Assembly: GCF_030209175.1 (NCBI RefSeq)
Contig: NZ_JARVSM010000001.1
Location: forward strand, 1,116,001 to 1,180,000
Length of the DNA: 64,000 bases
Reading direction: 5' to 3'
Origin: Pseudomonas sp. efr-133-TYG-5
GTDB taxonomy: Bacteria; Pseudomonadota; Gammaproteobacteria; Pseudomonadales; Pseudomonadaceae
Below the pieces are notes generated by a model. That model had not been told where the DNA came from and searched no databases. It worked only from the letters and a program-made list of their open reading frames with translations. A program made the translations under genes and the position numbers. Numbering within the stretch: position 1 is the stretch's first letter; each line of letters starts with the position of its first letter. Positions 28,271 through 42,115 of the stretch are shown here, in pieces.

Positions 28271-30541
28271 TCAGGCCATTTCCGCCGTGGTCTCGAAGTC
28301 GAAGGTCAGCTCGCCGTCTTTGATGTCGATGTGCACCACACCGCCATGCTCGGCCAGTTCGCCAAACAGAATCTCCTCCGCCAGCGGACGCTTGATCTTG
28401 TCCTGGATCAGACGCGCCATCGGGCGTGCGCCCATTGCCGAGTCGTAACCACCGGCCGCCAGCCAGCTGCGCGCCGCATCGGTGACTTCCAGCAGCACCC
28501 GCTTGTCTTCCAGCTGCGCCTGCAGTTCGGTGAGGAACTTGTCCACCACACTCTTGATGACCTCGTGACTGAGGCGACCAAACTGAATGATGGTGTCCAG
28601 GCGGTTGCGGAATTCCGGAGTGAAGCTCTTCTTGATCACTTCCATCGCATCGGACGAATGATCCTGATGAGTGAAACCGATCGAAGCACGCGCGGCCGTT
28701 TCGGCGCCGGCGTTGGTGGTCATGATCACGATCACGTTGCGGAAGTCCGCCTTGCGCCCGTTGTTGTCGGTCAGCGTACCGTGGTCCATCACCTGCAGCA
28801 GCAGGTTGAAGACTTCCGGATGCGCCTTCTCGATTTCATCGAGCAGCAGCACGCAGTGCGGCTGCTTGGTGATCGCTTCGGTCAACAGACCGCCCTGGTC
28901 AAAGCCGACATAACCTGGAGGCGCACCGATCAGACGCGATACGGTATGGCGCTCCATGTACTCGGACATGTCGAAACGCACCAGTTCGATGCCCAGCGCT
29001 TTCGCCAGTTGCCGCGCAGCCTCGGTCTTACCGACACCGGTAGGACCGGCGAACAGGAACGAACCGACTGGCTTGTCCGGCGACTTGAGCCCGGCGCGCG
29101 ACAGTTTGATGGCGGTCGACAGCGAGTCGATCGCCGCATCCTGACCAAACACGGTGAGTTTCAGGTCACGTTCGAGGTTACGCAGCAACTCTTTGTCGGA
29201 GCTGGTGACGTGTTTCGGCGGAATCCGCGCGATCTTGGCCACGATGTCTTCGACCTGCGGTACTTCGATGCGCTTGACGCGCATTTCCGCCGGCTGCAGA
29301 CGCTGGTAGGCGCCCGCCTCGTCGATCACGTCGATGGCCTTGTCCGGCATATGCCGGTCATTGATGTAGCGCGAAGCCAGTTCGGCAGCGGCACGCAACG
29401 ACTCGTCGCTGTACTCGATGTTGTGGTGCTGCTCGAAACGACCTTTCAGGCCACGCAGGATGCCGATGGTGTCTTCCACCGACGGCTCGACGACATCGAC
29501 TTTCTGGAAACGACGCGCCAGGGCCCGATCCTTCTCGAAGATGCCACGGAATTCCTGGAACGTGGTCGAACCGATGCAGCGGATATCACCCGACGACAGC
29601 AGCGGCTTGAGCAGGTTCGAGGCATCCATCACGCCACCGGACGCGGCACCCGCACCGATGATGGTGTGGATCTCGTCGATGAACAGGATCGCCTGCGGGC
29701 GCTTTTTCAGCTCATTGAGCAGCGCCTTGAAGCGCTTCTCGAAATCGCCGCGATACTTGGTACCCGCGAGCAGAGCACCGAGATCGAGCGAATAAACCAC
29801 GCTGTTGGCGAGCAGGTCCGGCACCTGGTTGTCGACAATGCGCTTGGCCAGGCCTTCGGCGATCGCGGTCTTGCCCACGCCCGCCTCGCCGACCAGCAAC
29901 GGATTGTTCTTGCGCCGGCGCGCGAGGATCTGCGCGACACGCTCGACTTCCATCTCGCGCCCGACCAGTGGATCGATCCGCCCCTGGCGCGCCAGTTCGT
30001 TGAGGTTGCTGGCATAAGCATCCAGAGGATTGCCTGAAGAAGAAGACTCACCGCCCTCGTCGTCCTGCATATCTTGTTCACCTTCAGAGTGATCGCCATG
30101 CCCCGGCACCTTGGAAATGCCGTGGGCGATGTAGTTGACGACATCGATGCGCGCAACGCTCTGCTGTTTCAGCAGGAACACCGCCTGACTCTCTTGCTCA
30201 CTGAAGATTGCAACCAGCACGTTGGCGCCAGTCACTTCGCGTTTGCCCGAGCTCTGTACGTGAAAGACAGCACGTTGCAATACACGCTGGAAGCCCAGGG
30301 TTGGCTGGGTTTCGCGATCTTCGTCATGGACGGGGATCAATGGCGTGGTGGAGTCGATGAACTCCTGCAGGTCGTGCTTGAGTTTGTCGAGGTTCGCGCC
30401 GCAGGCACGCAAAACGGTGGCGGCAGCCTCATTGTCCAATAGGGCCAGCAGCAGGTGTTCGACGGTCATGAATTCATGACGCTTCGAACGAGCCTCCTTG
30501 AAGGCAAGATTGAGGGTGACTTCGAGCTCGCGGTTTAACAT
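28271..30541 (-). CDS. clpA: ATP-dependent Clp protease ATP-binding subunit ClpA
   Basis: A 756-aa Hsp100 unfoldase that feeds proteins to ClpP. The N-terminal repeat domain (about 1-145) binds ClpS. The first AAA+ module has Walker [10 protein letters not shown] and Walker [10 protein letters not shown]. The second has GPTGVGKTE and LLDEIEKAH. It lacks the long middle coil of ClpB, which separates the two. It follows clpS by 30 nt on the same strand, so adaptor and unfoldase are made together. Confidence 0.97.
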   Translation of the reverse strand: MLNRELEVTLNLAFKEARSKRHEFMTVEHLLLALLDNEAAATVLRACGANLDKLKHDLQEFIDSTTPLIPVHDEDRETQPTLGFQRVLQRAVFHVQSSGKREVTGANVLVAIFSEQESQAVFLLKQQSVARIDVVNYIAHGISKVPGHGDHSEGEQDMQDDEGGESSSSGNPLDAYASNLNELARQGRIDPLVGREMEVERVAQILARRRKNNPLLVGEAGVGKTAIAEGLAKRIVDNQVPDLLANSVVYSLDLGALLAGTKYRGDFEKRFKALLNELKKRPQAILFIDEIHTIIGAGAASGGVMDASNLLKPLLSSGDIRCIGSTTFQEFRGIFEKDRALARRFQKVDVVEPSVEDTIGILRGLKGRFEQHHNIEYSDESLRAAAELASRYINDRHMPDKAIDVIDEAGAYQRLQPAEMRVKRIEVPQVEDIVAKIARIPPKHVTSSDKELLRNLERDLKLTVFGQDAAIDSLSTAIKLSRAGLKSPDKPVGSFLFAGPTGVGKTEAARQLAKALGIELVRFDMSEYMERHTVSRLIGAPPGYVGFDQGGLLTEAITKQPHCVLLLDEIEKAHPEVFNLLLQVMDHGTLTDNNGRKADFRNVIVIMTTNAGAETAARASIGFTHQDHSSDAMEVIKKSFTPEFRNRLDTIIQFGRLSHEVIKSVVDKFLTELQAQLEDKRVLLEVTDAARSWLAAGGYDSAMGARPMARLIQDKIKRPLAEEILFGELAEHGGVVHIDIKDGELTFDFETTAEMA

Positions 30542-30571
30542 AGCTTCACCTCATACCCAAGTGGTCGGCGA

Positions 30572-30934
30572 TTAACCGTCCTTCTCGATTTCACAGAGTA
30601 GCGGATGCTGGCTTTCCCTGGCGTACTGGTTGACCTGCATGGCCTTTGTCTCGGCGATGTCGCGGGTAAACACTCCACATACTGCCCGTCCTTCTGTGTG
30701 AACGGCCAGCATGACCTTGGTCGCCAGCTCGCGATTCAGGTTAAAAAACACCTCGAGCACTTCGACGACGAAATCCATCGGTGTGTAGTCATCGTTGAAC
30801 AAAACCACCTTGTACATCGGCGGCGCCTGTAACGCAGGCTTTGCTTCCTGAACAGCAATACCCGCTGAATCGTCGTCGTGTAAATCAGGGCGATCCTGAT
30901 TGAATGTTAGTCGAATCTGGCTGATTGCATGCAT
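30572..30934 (-). CDS. clpS: Clp protease adaptor ClpS
   Basis: A 120-aa adaptor that binds N-degrons (Leu, Phe, Trp, Tyr) and hands them to ClpA. The core starts at [23 protein letters not shown]; the N-D-D-Y-T-P-M stretch forms the N-degron pocket. The long flexible N-terminal tail (about 38 residues) is needed in relatives for delivery. With aat, bpt and clpA in the same 4.6 kb, nearly the whole bacterial N-degron pathway is present apart from ClpP. No strong Shine-Dalgarno is seen. Confidence 0.96.
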   Translation of the reverse strand: MHAISQIRLTFNQDRPDLHDDDSAGIAVQEAKPALQAPPMYKVVLFNDDYTPMDFVVEVLEVFFNLNRELATKVMLAVHTEGRAVCGVFTRDIAETKAMQVNQYARESQHPLLCEIEKDG

Positions 30935-31014
30935 GGAAAGAAAGGTTCGTCAGTTGTGCAAATACAGTGGTGGGGGCGGTTTGACACGTTTTCAACTCCG
31001 ACTGCCCGGTCACC

Positions 31015-31042
31015 TTGACTATCGGGAAAACGGTGTTACAAC
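31015..31042 (+). promoter_or_regulatory. Candidate promoter of cspD
   Basis: TTGACT (31015-31020) and TACAAC (31037-31042) are spaced by 16 nt, leaving a leader of roughly 110 nt before cspD. It lies in the divergent gap between clpS and cspD. Confidence 0.4.
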
Positions 31043-31159
31043 CAATAGAGCCCACAGTGGGTAAAAAAGATCCGCCGAGTCAATCTTTATTCACGGATTC
31101 GACTGCGGATGAATTGGATGATACTCCAGCGTTGGAGTCTGTTGCAGAGGGATTTGAGC

Positions 31160-31441
31160 ATGGCTGTCGGCAAGGTGAAATGGTTCAACAATGCCAAGGG
31201 ATTCGGTTTCATCAACACCGACGCCCGCGAAGGTCGCGACGAAGACGGCAAGGACATTGATTTCTTTGCCCATTATTCGGCCATTGAAATGGACGGGTAC
31301 AAAACCCTGAAGGCCGGACAGCTCGTCAAATTCGACATCGTGCAAGGCCCCAAAGGCCTGCATGCCGTGAGCATCCGCGCCGTCGACGCCGCCCAGGAGG
31401 CTGCTCCGGCCAGCGTGCAGACCCAATCGGTCACCAGCTGA
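31160..31441 (+). CDS. cspD: Cold-shock domain protein CspD
   Basis: A 93-aa cold-shock protein: one OB-fold domain (residues 1-68) with RNP1 KGFGFI and a [19 protein letters not shown] stretch, followed by an A/Q/S-rich tail. CspD-type proteins bind single-stranded DNA and can slow replication in stationary phase. The ATG at 31160 with AGAGG upstream gives the normal [10 protein letters not shown] start; an upstream in-frame ATG is not supported. The position next to clpS/clpA is conserved in gammaproteobacteria. Confidence 0.93.
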   Translation: MAVGKVKWFNNAKGFGFINTDAREGRDEDGKDIDFFAHYSAIEMDGYKTLKAGQLVKFDIVQGPKGLHAVSIRAVDAAQEAAPASVQTQSVTS

Positions 31442-31464
31442 CGCCCGCGTAAACCGCCAGCCAA

Positions 31465-31508
31465 TAAAAAACCGCCCGGTTCGATCACTCGAGCCGGGCG
31501 GTTTTTTG
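31465..31508. terminator. Bidirectional terminator between cspD and icd
   Basis: The stem ACCGCCCGG/CCGGGCGGT (31471-31479 and 31494-31502) has an A-run on the left and a T-run on the right. It serves the convergent cspD and icd genes. Confidence 0.9.
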
Positions 31509-31524
31509 TTGCAGCGGTTTTCGC

Positions 31525-32781
31525 TTACATGTGCGAGATCAGCGCATCACCGAAGCCGGACGACGAAACCAGCTTGGCGCCATCCATCAGACGCTCGAAG
31601 TCGTAGGTCACGGTCTTGGCGCCGATCGCGCCGTTGGTGCCCTTGATGATCAGATCCGCCGCCTCGGTCCAGCCCATATGGCGCAGCATCATTTCCGCGG
31701 AGAGAATCAACGACCCCGGGTTGACCTGATCCTTGCCGGCGTATTTCGGCGCGGTACCGTGGGTCGCTTCGAACATCGCCACGGTGTCGGACAGGTTGGC
31801 GCCCGGCGCGATGCCGATACCGCCCACTTCCGCCGCCAGGGCGTCGGAGAGGTAGTCGCCGTTGAGGTTGAGGGTCGCGATCACATCGTATTCGGCCGGG
31901 CGCAGCAGGATCTGCTGGAGCATGGCGTCGGCGATGGCATCCTTGACGACGACGTTCTTGCCGGTTTTCGGGTTCTTGAACTGCATCCACGGGCCGCCGT
32001 CGAGCAGGGTCGCGCCGAACTCTTCGGCCGCCACTTCATAGGCCCATTCCTTGAAGGCACCTTCGGTGAACTTCATGATGTTGCCTTTGTGCACGATGGT
32101 CAGCGAGTCGCGGTCATTGTCGACCACATATTGCAGCGCCTTGCGCGCCAGGCGCTTGGTGCCCTCGCGGGAAACCGGCTTGACGCCGATGCCGCAGTTT
32201 TCGTCGAATCGGATCTTGGTGACGCCCATTTCTTCCTTGAGGAACTTGATGACCTTGGTCGCTTCGGGCGAACCGGCCTTCCATTCGATGCCGGCGTAGA
32301 TGTCTTCGGAGTTCTCGCGGAAGATGGTCATGTCGACGTCGCCAGGCTTTTTCACCGGGCTTGGCACGCCTTCGAACCAGCGCACCGGGCGCAGGCAGAC
32401 GTACAGGTCGAGTTGCTGGCGCAGGGCCACGTTCAGCGAACGGATGCCGCCACCGACCGGAGTGGTCAGCGGGCCCTTGATGGAAACCACGTAATCCTTG
32501 ACCGCGTCCAGGGTTTCCTGGGGCAGCCAGGTGTCCTGATCGTAAACCTGGGTGGCTTTTTCCCCGGCGTAGACTTCCATCCAGGAAATCTTGCGCTTGC
32601 CGCCGTATGCCTTTTGAACTGCAGCATCGACAACCTTGATCATCACCGGACTGATGTCGACACCAATGCCGTCACCTTCGATGAAGGGGATGATCGGGTT
32701 ATCAGGAACATTGAGAGAATGGTCTGCATTGACGGTGATTTTGTCGCCGACGGCTGGAACCTGAATCTTCTTGTAACCCAT
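31525..32781 (-). CDS. icd: NADP-dependent isocitrate dehydrogenase, dimeric type
   Basis: A 418-aa TCA-cycle enzyme that oxidises isocitrate to 2-oxoglutarate, making NADPH and CO2. The phosphate-binding serine is in [13 protein letters not shown], the site that IDH kinase/phosphatase (AceK) modifies in relatives. The metal-binding region is seen as [13 protein letters not shown] and NADP binding as [13 protein letters not shown]. The ATG at 32781 gives MGYKKIQVP, the family N-terminus; upstream codons are not conserved. It is back to back with the monomeric enzyme gene idh. Confidence 0.97.
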   Translation of the reverse strand: MGYKKIQVPAVGDKITVNADHSLNVPDNPIIPFIEGDGIGVDISPVMIKVVDAAVQKAYGGKRKISWMEVYAGEKATQVYDQDTWLPQETLDAVKDYVVSIKGPLTTPVGGGIRSLNVALRQQLDLYVCLRPVRWFEGVPSPVKKPGDVDMTIFRENSEDIYAGIEWKAGSPEATKVIKFLKEEMGVTKIRFDENCGIGVKPVSREGTKRLARKALQYVVDNDRDSLTIVHKGNIMKFTEGAFKEWAYEVAAEEFGATLLDGGPWMQFKNPKTGKNVVVKDAIADAMLQQILLRPAEYDVIATLNLNGDYLSDALAAEVGGIGIAPGANLSDTVAMFEATHGTAPKYAGKDQVNPGSLILSAEMMLRHMGWTEAADLIIKGTNGAIGAKTVTYDFERLMDGAKLVSSSGFGDALISHM

Positions 32782-35489
<2,708 letters not shown>

Positions 35490-35510
35490 GGTTGTAAAGG
35501 GAACATCACA

Positions 35511-35540
35511 AACCCCGGCCCTGCGCCGGGGTTTGTGTTT
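35511..35540 (+). terminator. Terminator of idh
   Basis: The stem AAACCCCGGC/GCCGGGGTTT (35511-35520 and 35525-35534) with the tail GTGTTT lies 22 nt after the idh stop. Confidence 0.8.
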
Positions 35541-35570
35541 GCGGCCCATTTGTCAATCAACTCAGAACCC

Positions 35571-35664
35571 TGTGGGAGCTGGCTTGCCAGCGATGACTGT
35601 TTCCCATCCACCATTGATGGTGATTGACCCAGCGCTAGCGCTGGCAAGCCAGCTTCCACAGGGA
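35571..35664. repeat. REP doublet (REPIN-like)
   Basis: The left copy reads TGTGGGAGCTGGCTTGCCAG and the right copy is its inverted counterpart (CTGGCAAGCCAGCTTCCACA). About 50 nt lie between. This is the common GTGGGAGC-type intergenic repeat of fluorescent pseudomonads, in an inverted pair. Confidence 0.85.
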
Positions 35665-35698
35665 TAGTGTTTCAAGTTTTGGAAATCGAGGAAGAATG

Positions 35699-36145
35699 AT
35701 GGAATGGCTCCCCCACATCACCGTCGCCACCATCGTCGAGGACAATGGCCGCTTTCTGATGGTCGAAGAGCACAAGGCCGGGCGTAACGTTCTCAACCAG
35801 CCTGCCGGGCATCTCGATCCGGACGAAACCCTGATCGATGCCGCCATCCGCGAAACCCTCGAGGAAACCGGCTGGGACGTCGAACCGACCGCCGTGATCG
35901 GCATTTACCTGTACACCGCGCCGAGCAACGGCGTGACTTATCAACGCGTATGCTTCAGCGCCAAAGCCGTGAAACATCACCCGGACTATCAGCTGGACGA
36001 CGGCATCGTCGGCGCCAAGTGGCTGACCCGCGACGAATTATTGGCCCAGCGCGACAACTGGCGCAGCGAGCTGATCATCCGTTGCATCGACGATTATCTG
36101 GCCGGCCATCGCTTCAGCCTCGAACTGATCCGCCCTTCTCTTTAG
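35699..36145 (+). CDS. nudJ: Nudix hydrolase, NudJ-like phosphatase
   Basis: A 148-aa Nudix protein with a perfect box: G37-x5-E43-x7-R51-E52-T-L-E55-E56-T-G58-W59. E. coli NudJ removes phosphates from thiamine pyrophosphate (HMP-PP) and nucleoside di- and triphosphates. The order nudJ-mnmA-hflD-purB is the same as in E. coli. There are two adjacent ATGs (35696 and 35699); the second is better spaced from GAGGAAG. Confidence 0.88.
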   Translation: MEWLPHITVATIVEDNGRFLMVEEHKAGRNVLNQPAGHLDPDETLIDAAIRETLEETGWDVEPTAVIGIYLYTAPSNGVTYQRVCFSAKAVKHHPDYQLDDGIVGAKWLTRDELLAQRDNWRSELIIRCIDDYLAGHRFSLELIRPSL

Positions 36146-36204
36146 CCTTGCGGGCTCCGGCCTGTTAGAATCGCGTCCTTTTTCAAGACACTCATTGAAT
36201 CCCT

Positions 36205-37329
36205 ATGCGTGATCCAGCCCCTTCTGACACATCCAAGAAGCGCGTCATTGTCGGCATGTCCGGCGGCGTGGACTCTTCCGTTTCCGCTCTCCTGCTGATC
36301 GAGCAGGGCTACGAGGTGGAAGGCCTGTTCATGAAGAACTGGGAAGAAGACGACGGAACGCAATACTGCACCGCCATGGACGACCTGGCGGATGCCCAGG
36401 CCGTGTGCGACAAGATCGGCATCAAGCTGCACACCGCCAACTTCGCCGCTGAGTACTGGGACAACGTGTTCGAGCACTTCCTGGCCGAATACAAGGCCGG
36501 GCGTACGCCGAACCCGGACATCCTGTGCAACCGCGAAATCAAGTTCAAGGCGTTCCTCGACTACGCCATCATGCTCGGCGCCGACCTGATCGCCACCGGC
36601 CACTACGTGCGCCGTCGTGACATCGATGGCCGCACCGAACTGCTCAAGGGCCTCGACCCGAACAAGGACCAGAGCTACTTCCTGCACGCCGTCGGCGGCG
36701 AGCAGATCGCCAAGACCCTGTTCCCGGTCGGCGAGCTGGAAAAACCCGAAGTGCGCGCCATTGCCGAGAAATATGAACTGGCCACCGCCAAGAAGAAGGA
36801 TTCCACCGGGATCTGCTTCATCGGCGAGCGGCGCTTCAGTGATTTCCTCAAGCAATACCTGCCGGCGCAGCCGGGCGAGATCAAGACCACCGAAGGCGAA
36901 GTCATCGGCCGCCACCACGGCCTGATGTACCACACCATCGGCCAGCGCCAGGGCCTGGGCATCGGCGGCTTGAAAGACGCCGGCGACGAGCCTTGGTACG
37001 TACTGCGCAAGGACCTGGACAGCAACGAACTGATTGTCGGCCAGGGCAACAACCATCCATGGCTGTTCTCCGGCGCCCTGCTCGCCTCGGAAATCTACTG
37101 GGTCAACCCGATCGACCTGAGCCAGCCGCTGCGCCTGACGGCGAAAGTGCGCTATCGCCAGAGCGACCAGGCCTGCACCCTGGAAAAAACCGCCAGCGGC
37201 TACCGCGCCGTGTTCGACGAACCGCAACGTGCGGTAACCCCGGGCCAGTCCGTGGTGTTCTATGACGGTGAAGTCTGCCTCGGTGGCGGCGTGATCGAAG
37301 TCGCCGAGCCGTGGAGCGGCCAGGCATGA
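36205..37329 (+). CDS. mnmA: tRNA-specific 2-thiouridylase MnmA
   Basis: A 374-aa enzyme that places sulfur on uridine 34 of tRNA-Lys, -Glu and -Gln. The ATP-pyrophosphatase loop is GMSGGVDSS. The catalytic pair is C108 ([10 protein letters not shown]) and C204 ([10 protein letters not shown]). Sulfur reaches it through TusE, encoded at 15.8 kb of this window. The stop overlaps hflD by ATGA. It is normal in length for the family. Confidence 0.97.
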   Translation: MRDPAPSDTSKKRVIVGMSGGVDSSVSALLLIEQGYEVEGLFMKNWEEDDGTQYCTAMDDLADAQAVCDKIGIKLHTANFAAEYWDNVFEHFLAEYKAGRTPNPDILCNREIKFKAFLDYAIMLGADLIATGHYVRRRDIDGRTELLKGLDPNKDQSYFLHAVGGEQIAKTLFPVGELEKPEVRAIAEKYELATAKKKDSTGICFIGERRFSDFLKQYLPAQPGEIKTTEGEVIGRHHGLMYHTIGQRQGLGIGGLKDAGDEPWYVLRKDLDSNELIVGQGNNHPWLFSGALLASEIYWVNPIDLSQPLRLTAKVRYRQSDQACTLEKTASGYRAVFDEPQRAVTPGQSVVFYDGEVCLGGGVIEVAEPWSGQA

Positions 37330-37949
37330 GCCCGACTCAGGAGCAACTGACGGCACTCGGCGGCGTGTTCCTCGCCGCCGTGCTGGTCGACCGCATCGCC
37401 AAGACCGGGCAGACCAACGAAGCCGGCCTGAGCTGCATGCTCGGCAGTCTGCTGGTGCGCGATCCGAAGGACACCCTCGACGTATACGGCGGCGACGACA
37501 TCAATCTGCGCGAAGGCTACCGCGCGCTGATTGGCGCCCTCGAACGCGACCCGAGCACCCTGCAGCGTGAACCGCTGCGCTACGCGTTGTCGATGCTCGG
37601 CCTGGAGCGCCAACTGGCCAAGCGCGACGACATGCTCGACACCATCGGCAAGCGCCTGCCGCAAATCCAGTCGCAGGTCGAGCATTTCGGCCCGGCCCAC
37701 GAAAACGTCATCGCCGCGTGTGGCGCGCTGTACCAGGACACCCTGAGCACCCTGCGCCAGCGCATCCAGGTGCACGGCGACATGCGCAACCTGCAGCAAC
37801 CGAGCAATGCCTCGAAGATCCGTGCCCTGCTGCTCGCCGGCATCCGTTCGGCGCGCCTGTGGCGCCAGCTCGGCGGTCATCGCTGGCAGCTGGTGATCAG
37901 TCGCCGCAAGCTGCTCAAAGAGCTTTATCCGCTGATGCGCAGCAGCTGA
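37326..37949 (+). CDS. hflD: High-frequency lysogenization protein HflD homolog
   Basis: A 207-aa helical protein matching HflD (YcfC), starting [20 protein letters not shown] and ending with [21 protein letters not shown]. In E. coli HflD is membrane-associated and binds the phage lambda CII protein; its cellular role is unclear. It is translationally coupled to mnmA and precedes purB, the conserved order. Confidence 0.93.
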   Translation: MSPTQEQLTALGGVFLAAVLVDRIAKTGQTNEAGLSCMLGSLLVRDPKDTLDVYGGDDINLREGYRALIGALERDPSTLQREPLRYALSMLGLERQLAKRDDMLDTIGKRLPQIQSQVEHFGPAHENVIAACGALYQDTLSTLRQRIQVHGDMRNLQQPSNASKIRALLLAGIRSARLWRQLGGHRWQLVISRRKLLKELYPLMRSS

Positions 37950-37988
37950 ACTGCGCCTGCAACACCGCTTCACGTCAGTAACGCGTAA

Positions 37989-39446
<1,458 letters not shown>

Positions 39447-39468
39447 TCGACCGCTTGACCCGTTTGAG

Positions 39469-39494
39469 ACGCCCGGCCGCGCCGGGCGTTTTTA
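39469..39494 (+). terminator. Terminator of purB
   Basis: The 9-bp stem ACGCCCGGC/GCCGGGCGT (39469-39477 and 39481-39489) is followed by TTTTATT. Its arms match those of the infA terminator. Confidence 0.9.
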
Positions 39495-39532
39495 TTCCCG
39501 TCTGAAAAGTGATTTTTTTCAATAGGTTACAT

Positions 39533-40702
39533 ATGAATTCCGATATTCCTCTTCAACTTCTGGGCGGCCTCACGGCGCGCGAATTCCTGCGCGACTACTG
39601 GCAGAAAAAACCCCTGCTGATCCGTCAGGCGATTCCTGACTTCGAAAGCCCGATCGATGCCGACGAACTGGCCGGCCTGGCCCTGGAAGAAGAAGTCGAA
39701 TCGCGCCTGGTCATCGAGCACGGCGAGCGCCCATGGGAATTGCGTCGCGGCCCGTTTGCCGAAGACGAATTCAGCAAACTGCCGGAAACCGAATGGACCC
39801 TGCTGGTGCAGGCGGTCGACCAGTTCGTACCGGAAGTCAGCGAGCTGCTGGAAAACTTTCGCTTCCTGCCGAGCTGGCGCGTCGACGACGTGATGATCAG
39901 CTTCGCCGCGCCAGGTGGCAGCGTCGGTCCGCACTTCGATAACTACGACGTGTTCCTGCTCCAGGGCCACGGCAAGCGCAACTGGAAAATCGGCCAGATG
40001 TGCGACTCAGAGAGCCCGCTGCTGCAGCACGCCGACCTGCGCATCCTCGCCGAATTCGAAGAAACCGCCGAGTGGGTCCTGGAACCGGGCGACATGCTCT
40101 ACCTGCCACCGCGCCTGGCCCACTGCGGCGTCGCCGTGGACAACTGCATGACCTACTCGGTCGGCTTCCGCGCCCCGAGCGCCTCGGAAGTGCTGACCCA
40201 CTTCACCGATTTCCTCAGCCAGTTCCTCTCGGACGAAGAGCGCTACACCGACGCCGACGCCCAGCCGGCGGCCGATCCGCACCAGATTCAGCACGATGCG
40301 CTGGACCGCCTGAAGAGCCTGCTCGCCGAACACATGAGCGACGAGCGCCTGCTGCTGACCTGGTTCGGCCAGTACATGACCGAACCGCGCTACCCGGAAC
40401 TGGTGGTCGGCCCGGAAGACGTCGAGGAAGAGGATTTCCTCGCCGCTCTGGAAGACGGCGCCGTGCTGATCCGCAACCCGAGCGCGCGCCTGGCCTGGTC
40501 GGAAGTCGATGACGACCTGCTGCTGTTCGCCAGCGGCCAGAGCCGCTACCTGCCGGGCAAACTGCGCGAGCTGCTGAAGATGATCTGCGCCGCCGACGCG
40601 CTGCACGTCGACAACCTCGGCGAATGGCTGAGCGACGAGGATGGTCGCGGCCTGCTGTGCGAACTGGTCAAGCAGGGCAGCCTGGGGTTCGCCGATGAAT
40701 AA
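39533..40702 (+). CDS. roxA: Ribosomal oxygenase RoxA/YcfD (50S L16 arginine hydroxylase)
   Basis: A 389-aa JmjC/cupin-type Fe(II)/2-oxoglutarate oxygenase. The iron ligands are H134-x-D136 (GPHFDNYD) and H197 (LPPRLAHCGV). The E. coli relative YcfD hydroxylates an arginine of ribosomal protein L16. The C-terminal part is the winged-helix/dimer domain. The ATG at 39533 gives the family N-terminus. It overlaps the next gene by 8 nt, so the two are co-translated. Confidence 0.92.
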   Translation: MNSDIPLQLLGGLTAREFLRDYWQKKPLLIRQAIPDFESPIDADELAGLALEEEVESRLVIEHGERPWELRRGPFAEDEFSKLPETEWTLLVQAVDQFVPEVSELLENFRFLPSWRVDDVMISFAAPGGSVGPHFDNYDVFLLQGHGKRNWKIGQMCDSESPLLQHADLRILAEFEETAEWVLEPGDMLYLPPRLAHCGVAVDNCMTYSVGFRAPSASEVLTHFTDFLSQFLSDEERYTDADAQPAADPHQIQHDALDRLKSLLAEHMSDERLLLTWFGQYMTEPRYPELVVGPEDVEEEDFLAALEDGAVLIRNPSARLAWSEVDDDLLLFASGQSRYLPGKLRELLKMICAADALHVDNLGEWLSDEDGRGLLCELVKQGSLGFADE

Positions 40703-41120
40703 GATTCGCGTACGTGTCGCAGACTGGCAAAAGGACAACGCCGAGATCCGGCGCATTCGTGAAACGGTGTTCATCGCCGAACAATCGGTGCCACCCGAGC
40801 TGGAATGGGACGCCGACGACGCCACCGCCGTGCATTTCCTGGCGTTCGAGGGCGACTTTCCGATCGGTACTGCCCGCCTGCTGCCTGACGGGCACATTGG
40901 CCGGGTTTCGGTGCTGAAGGACTGGCGCGGCATGAAGGTCGGCGATGCGCTGATGCAAGCGGTCATCGCCGAAGCCGAAGCCCGTGGCCTGCAGCAGCAA
41001 ATGCTCAGCGCGCAGGTGCAGGCCACGGCGTTCTACGAACGCCTGGGCTTCAGCCTGGTCAGTGAGGAATTCCTCGAAGCCGGGATTCCGCATGTCGATA
41101 TGGTTCGCCATTCGGCATAA
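40695..41120 (+). CDS. GNAT-family N-acetyltransferase (ElaA/PhnO-like small type)
   Basis: A 141-aa acetyltransferase. The first part IRRIRETVFIAEQSVPPELEWD is typical of small GNATs near ribosome-related genes. The acetyl-CoA loop is RGMKVGDALM, and ATAFYERLGF precedes the end. It overlaps the ribosomal oxygenase gene by 8 nt, which hints that it acts on the translation machinery, but the substrate is unknown. Confidence 0.87.
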   Translation: MNKIRVRVADWQKDNAEIRRIRETVFIAEQSVPPELEWDADDATAVHFLAFEGDFPIGTARLLPDGHIGRVSVLKDWRGMKVGDALMQAVIAEAEARGLQQQMLSAQVQATAFYERLGFSLVSEEFLEAGIPHVDMVRHSA

Positions 41121-41133
41121 GACGCAGCCGCGA

Positions 41134-41229
41134 CTTTCGCGAGCAGACTCGCTCGCACAGAGATTTCCAGCGGACACGATTTTTGTGTCAGGCAGAGATT
41201 GAATGTGGGAGCGAGCCTGCTCGCGAAGA
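41134..41229. repeat. REP doublet (REPIN-like)
   Basis: TTCGCGAGCAGACTCGCTCG on the left and GGGAGCGAGCCTGCTCGCGA on the right are inverted relatives of the same repeat, separated by about 45 nt. It lies in the gap after the GNAT gene. Confidence 0.82.
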
Positions 41230-41247
41230 AGCCCGCGAGCACACCAC

Positions 41248-41283
41248 AAAACGCCCCGCCATCTCACGATGCCGGGGCGTTTT
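41248..41283 (+). terminator. Terminator of the roxA-GNAT unit
   Basis: The 11-bp stem AAAACGCCCCG/CGGGGCGTTTT (41248-41258 and 41273-41283) with flanking A and T runs. It probably closes the roxA-GNAT transcript. Confidence 0.8.
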
Positions 41284-41362
41284 GCTGTCTACGATTCAAC
41301 TTGCCCCACCGCGGGCCGACAAACTGGCAATATCAAGCCTTTCGAAAGCGGAGATAACGGAC

Positions 41363-42115
41363 ATGTCCCTACGCACCCTGCTCACCACCCTGCTGCTCGG
41401 TTGCAGCTTTTCGGTGCTGGCAGCCACAGAAATCGTGCCCCTCAAATACCACACCAGCGCCGACATGCTGCCGGTAGCGCAGGACTTCATCGGCAAGGAC
41501 GGCCAGGTCAGCGCCTACGGCAACCAGCTGATCGTCAAGGCCGAACCGGGCAAGATCGAGGAACTGAAGAACCTGCTCGCGCAGCTCGATACCGCCCCCA
41601 AGCGCCTGCTGATTACCGTCGACACCAACGAAAACAACGGCCGTGGCGACGAAGGCTACTCGGTCAACGGCGCGCAGACCCGCATCATCAGCCGCAGCAC
41701 CGCCAGCCGCGACGGCGGCATCCAGCAAGTGCAGGCCAGCGAAGGTGCGCCGGCACTGATCCAGGTCGGCCAGAGCGTGCCGATCACCAGCAGCCAGAGC
41801 GATTCCTACGGTGGCTACAGCAGCCAGACCCAATATCGCAACGTCACGCAGGGGTTTTATGTCACCGCCAGCGTCACCGGCGACACCGTTCACCTGGCCA
41901 TCAGTACCAACCGTGACCGCATGAGCCAGGAACGTCCCGATGTAGTGAACGTGCAAAGCACCGACACAACCGTCACCGGACGCCTCGGCGAATGGATCAC
42001 CCTCGCCGGTGTGAATCGCCAGACTCAGGCCGATAAACAGGGCCTGGCCCGCAGCTACTCGACTCAAGGCCGGGATGACATGACCTTGCGAGTGAAAGTC
42101 GACGCCCTGGACTAA
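41363..42115 (+). CDS. Exported protein with secretin-type short domain, no pore domain
   Basis: A 250-aa protein with a signal peptide (1-20, ending VLAA). Residues 22-80 (EIVPLKYHTSADMLPVAQDF, then GNQLIVKAEPGKIEELKNLL) look like the N-terminal domain of secretins such as PilQ/GspD. The rest, with T/S/Q-rich beta strands (QSVPITSSQSDSYG and RLGEWITLAGVNRQ), also resembles secretin segments, but the protein is far too short for a full pore. It is likely periplasmic or outer-membrane associated. Its partner is unknown, as no pilus or type II genes are nearby. Confidence 0.75.
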   Translation: MSLRTLLTTLLLGCSFSVLAATEIVPLKYHTSADMLPVAQDFIGKDGQVSAYGNQLIVKAEPGKIEELKNLLAQLDTAPKRLLITVDTNENNGRGDEGYSVNGAQTRIISRSTASRDGGIQQVQASEGAPALIQVGQSVPITSSQSDSYGGYSSQTQYRNVTQGFYVTASVTGDTVHLAISTNRDRMSQERPDVVNVQSTDTTVTGRLGEWITLAGVNRQTQADKQGLARSYSTQGRDDMTLRVKVDALD

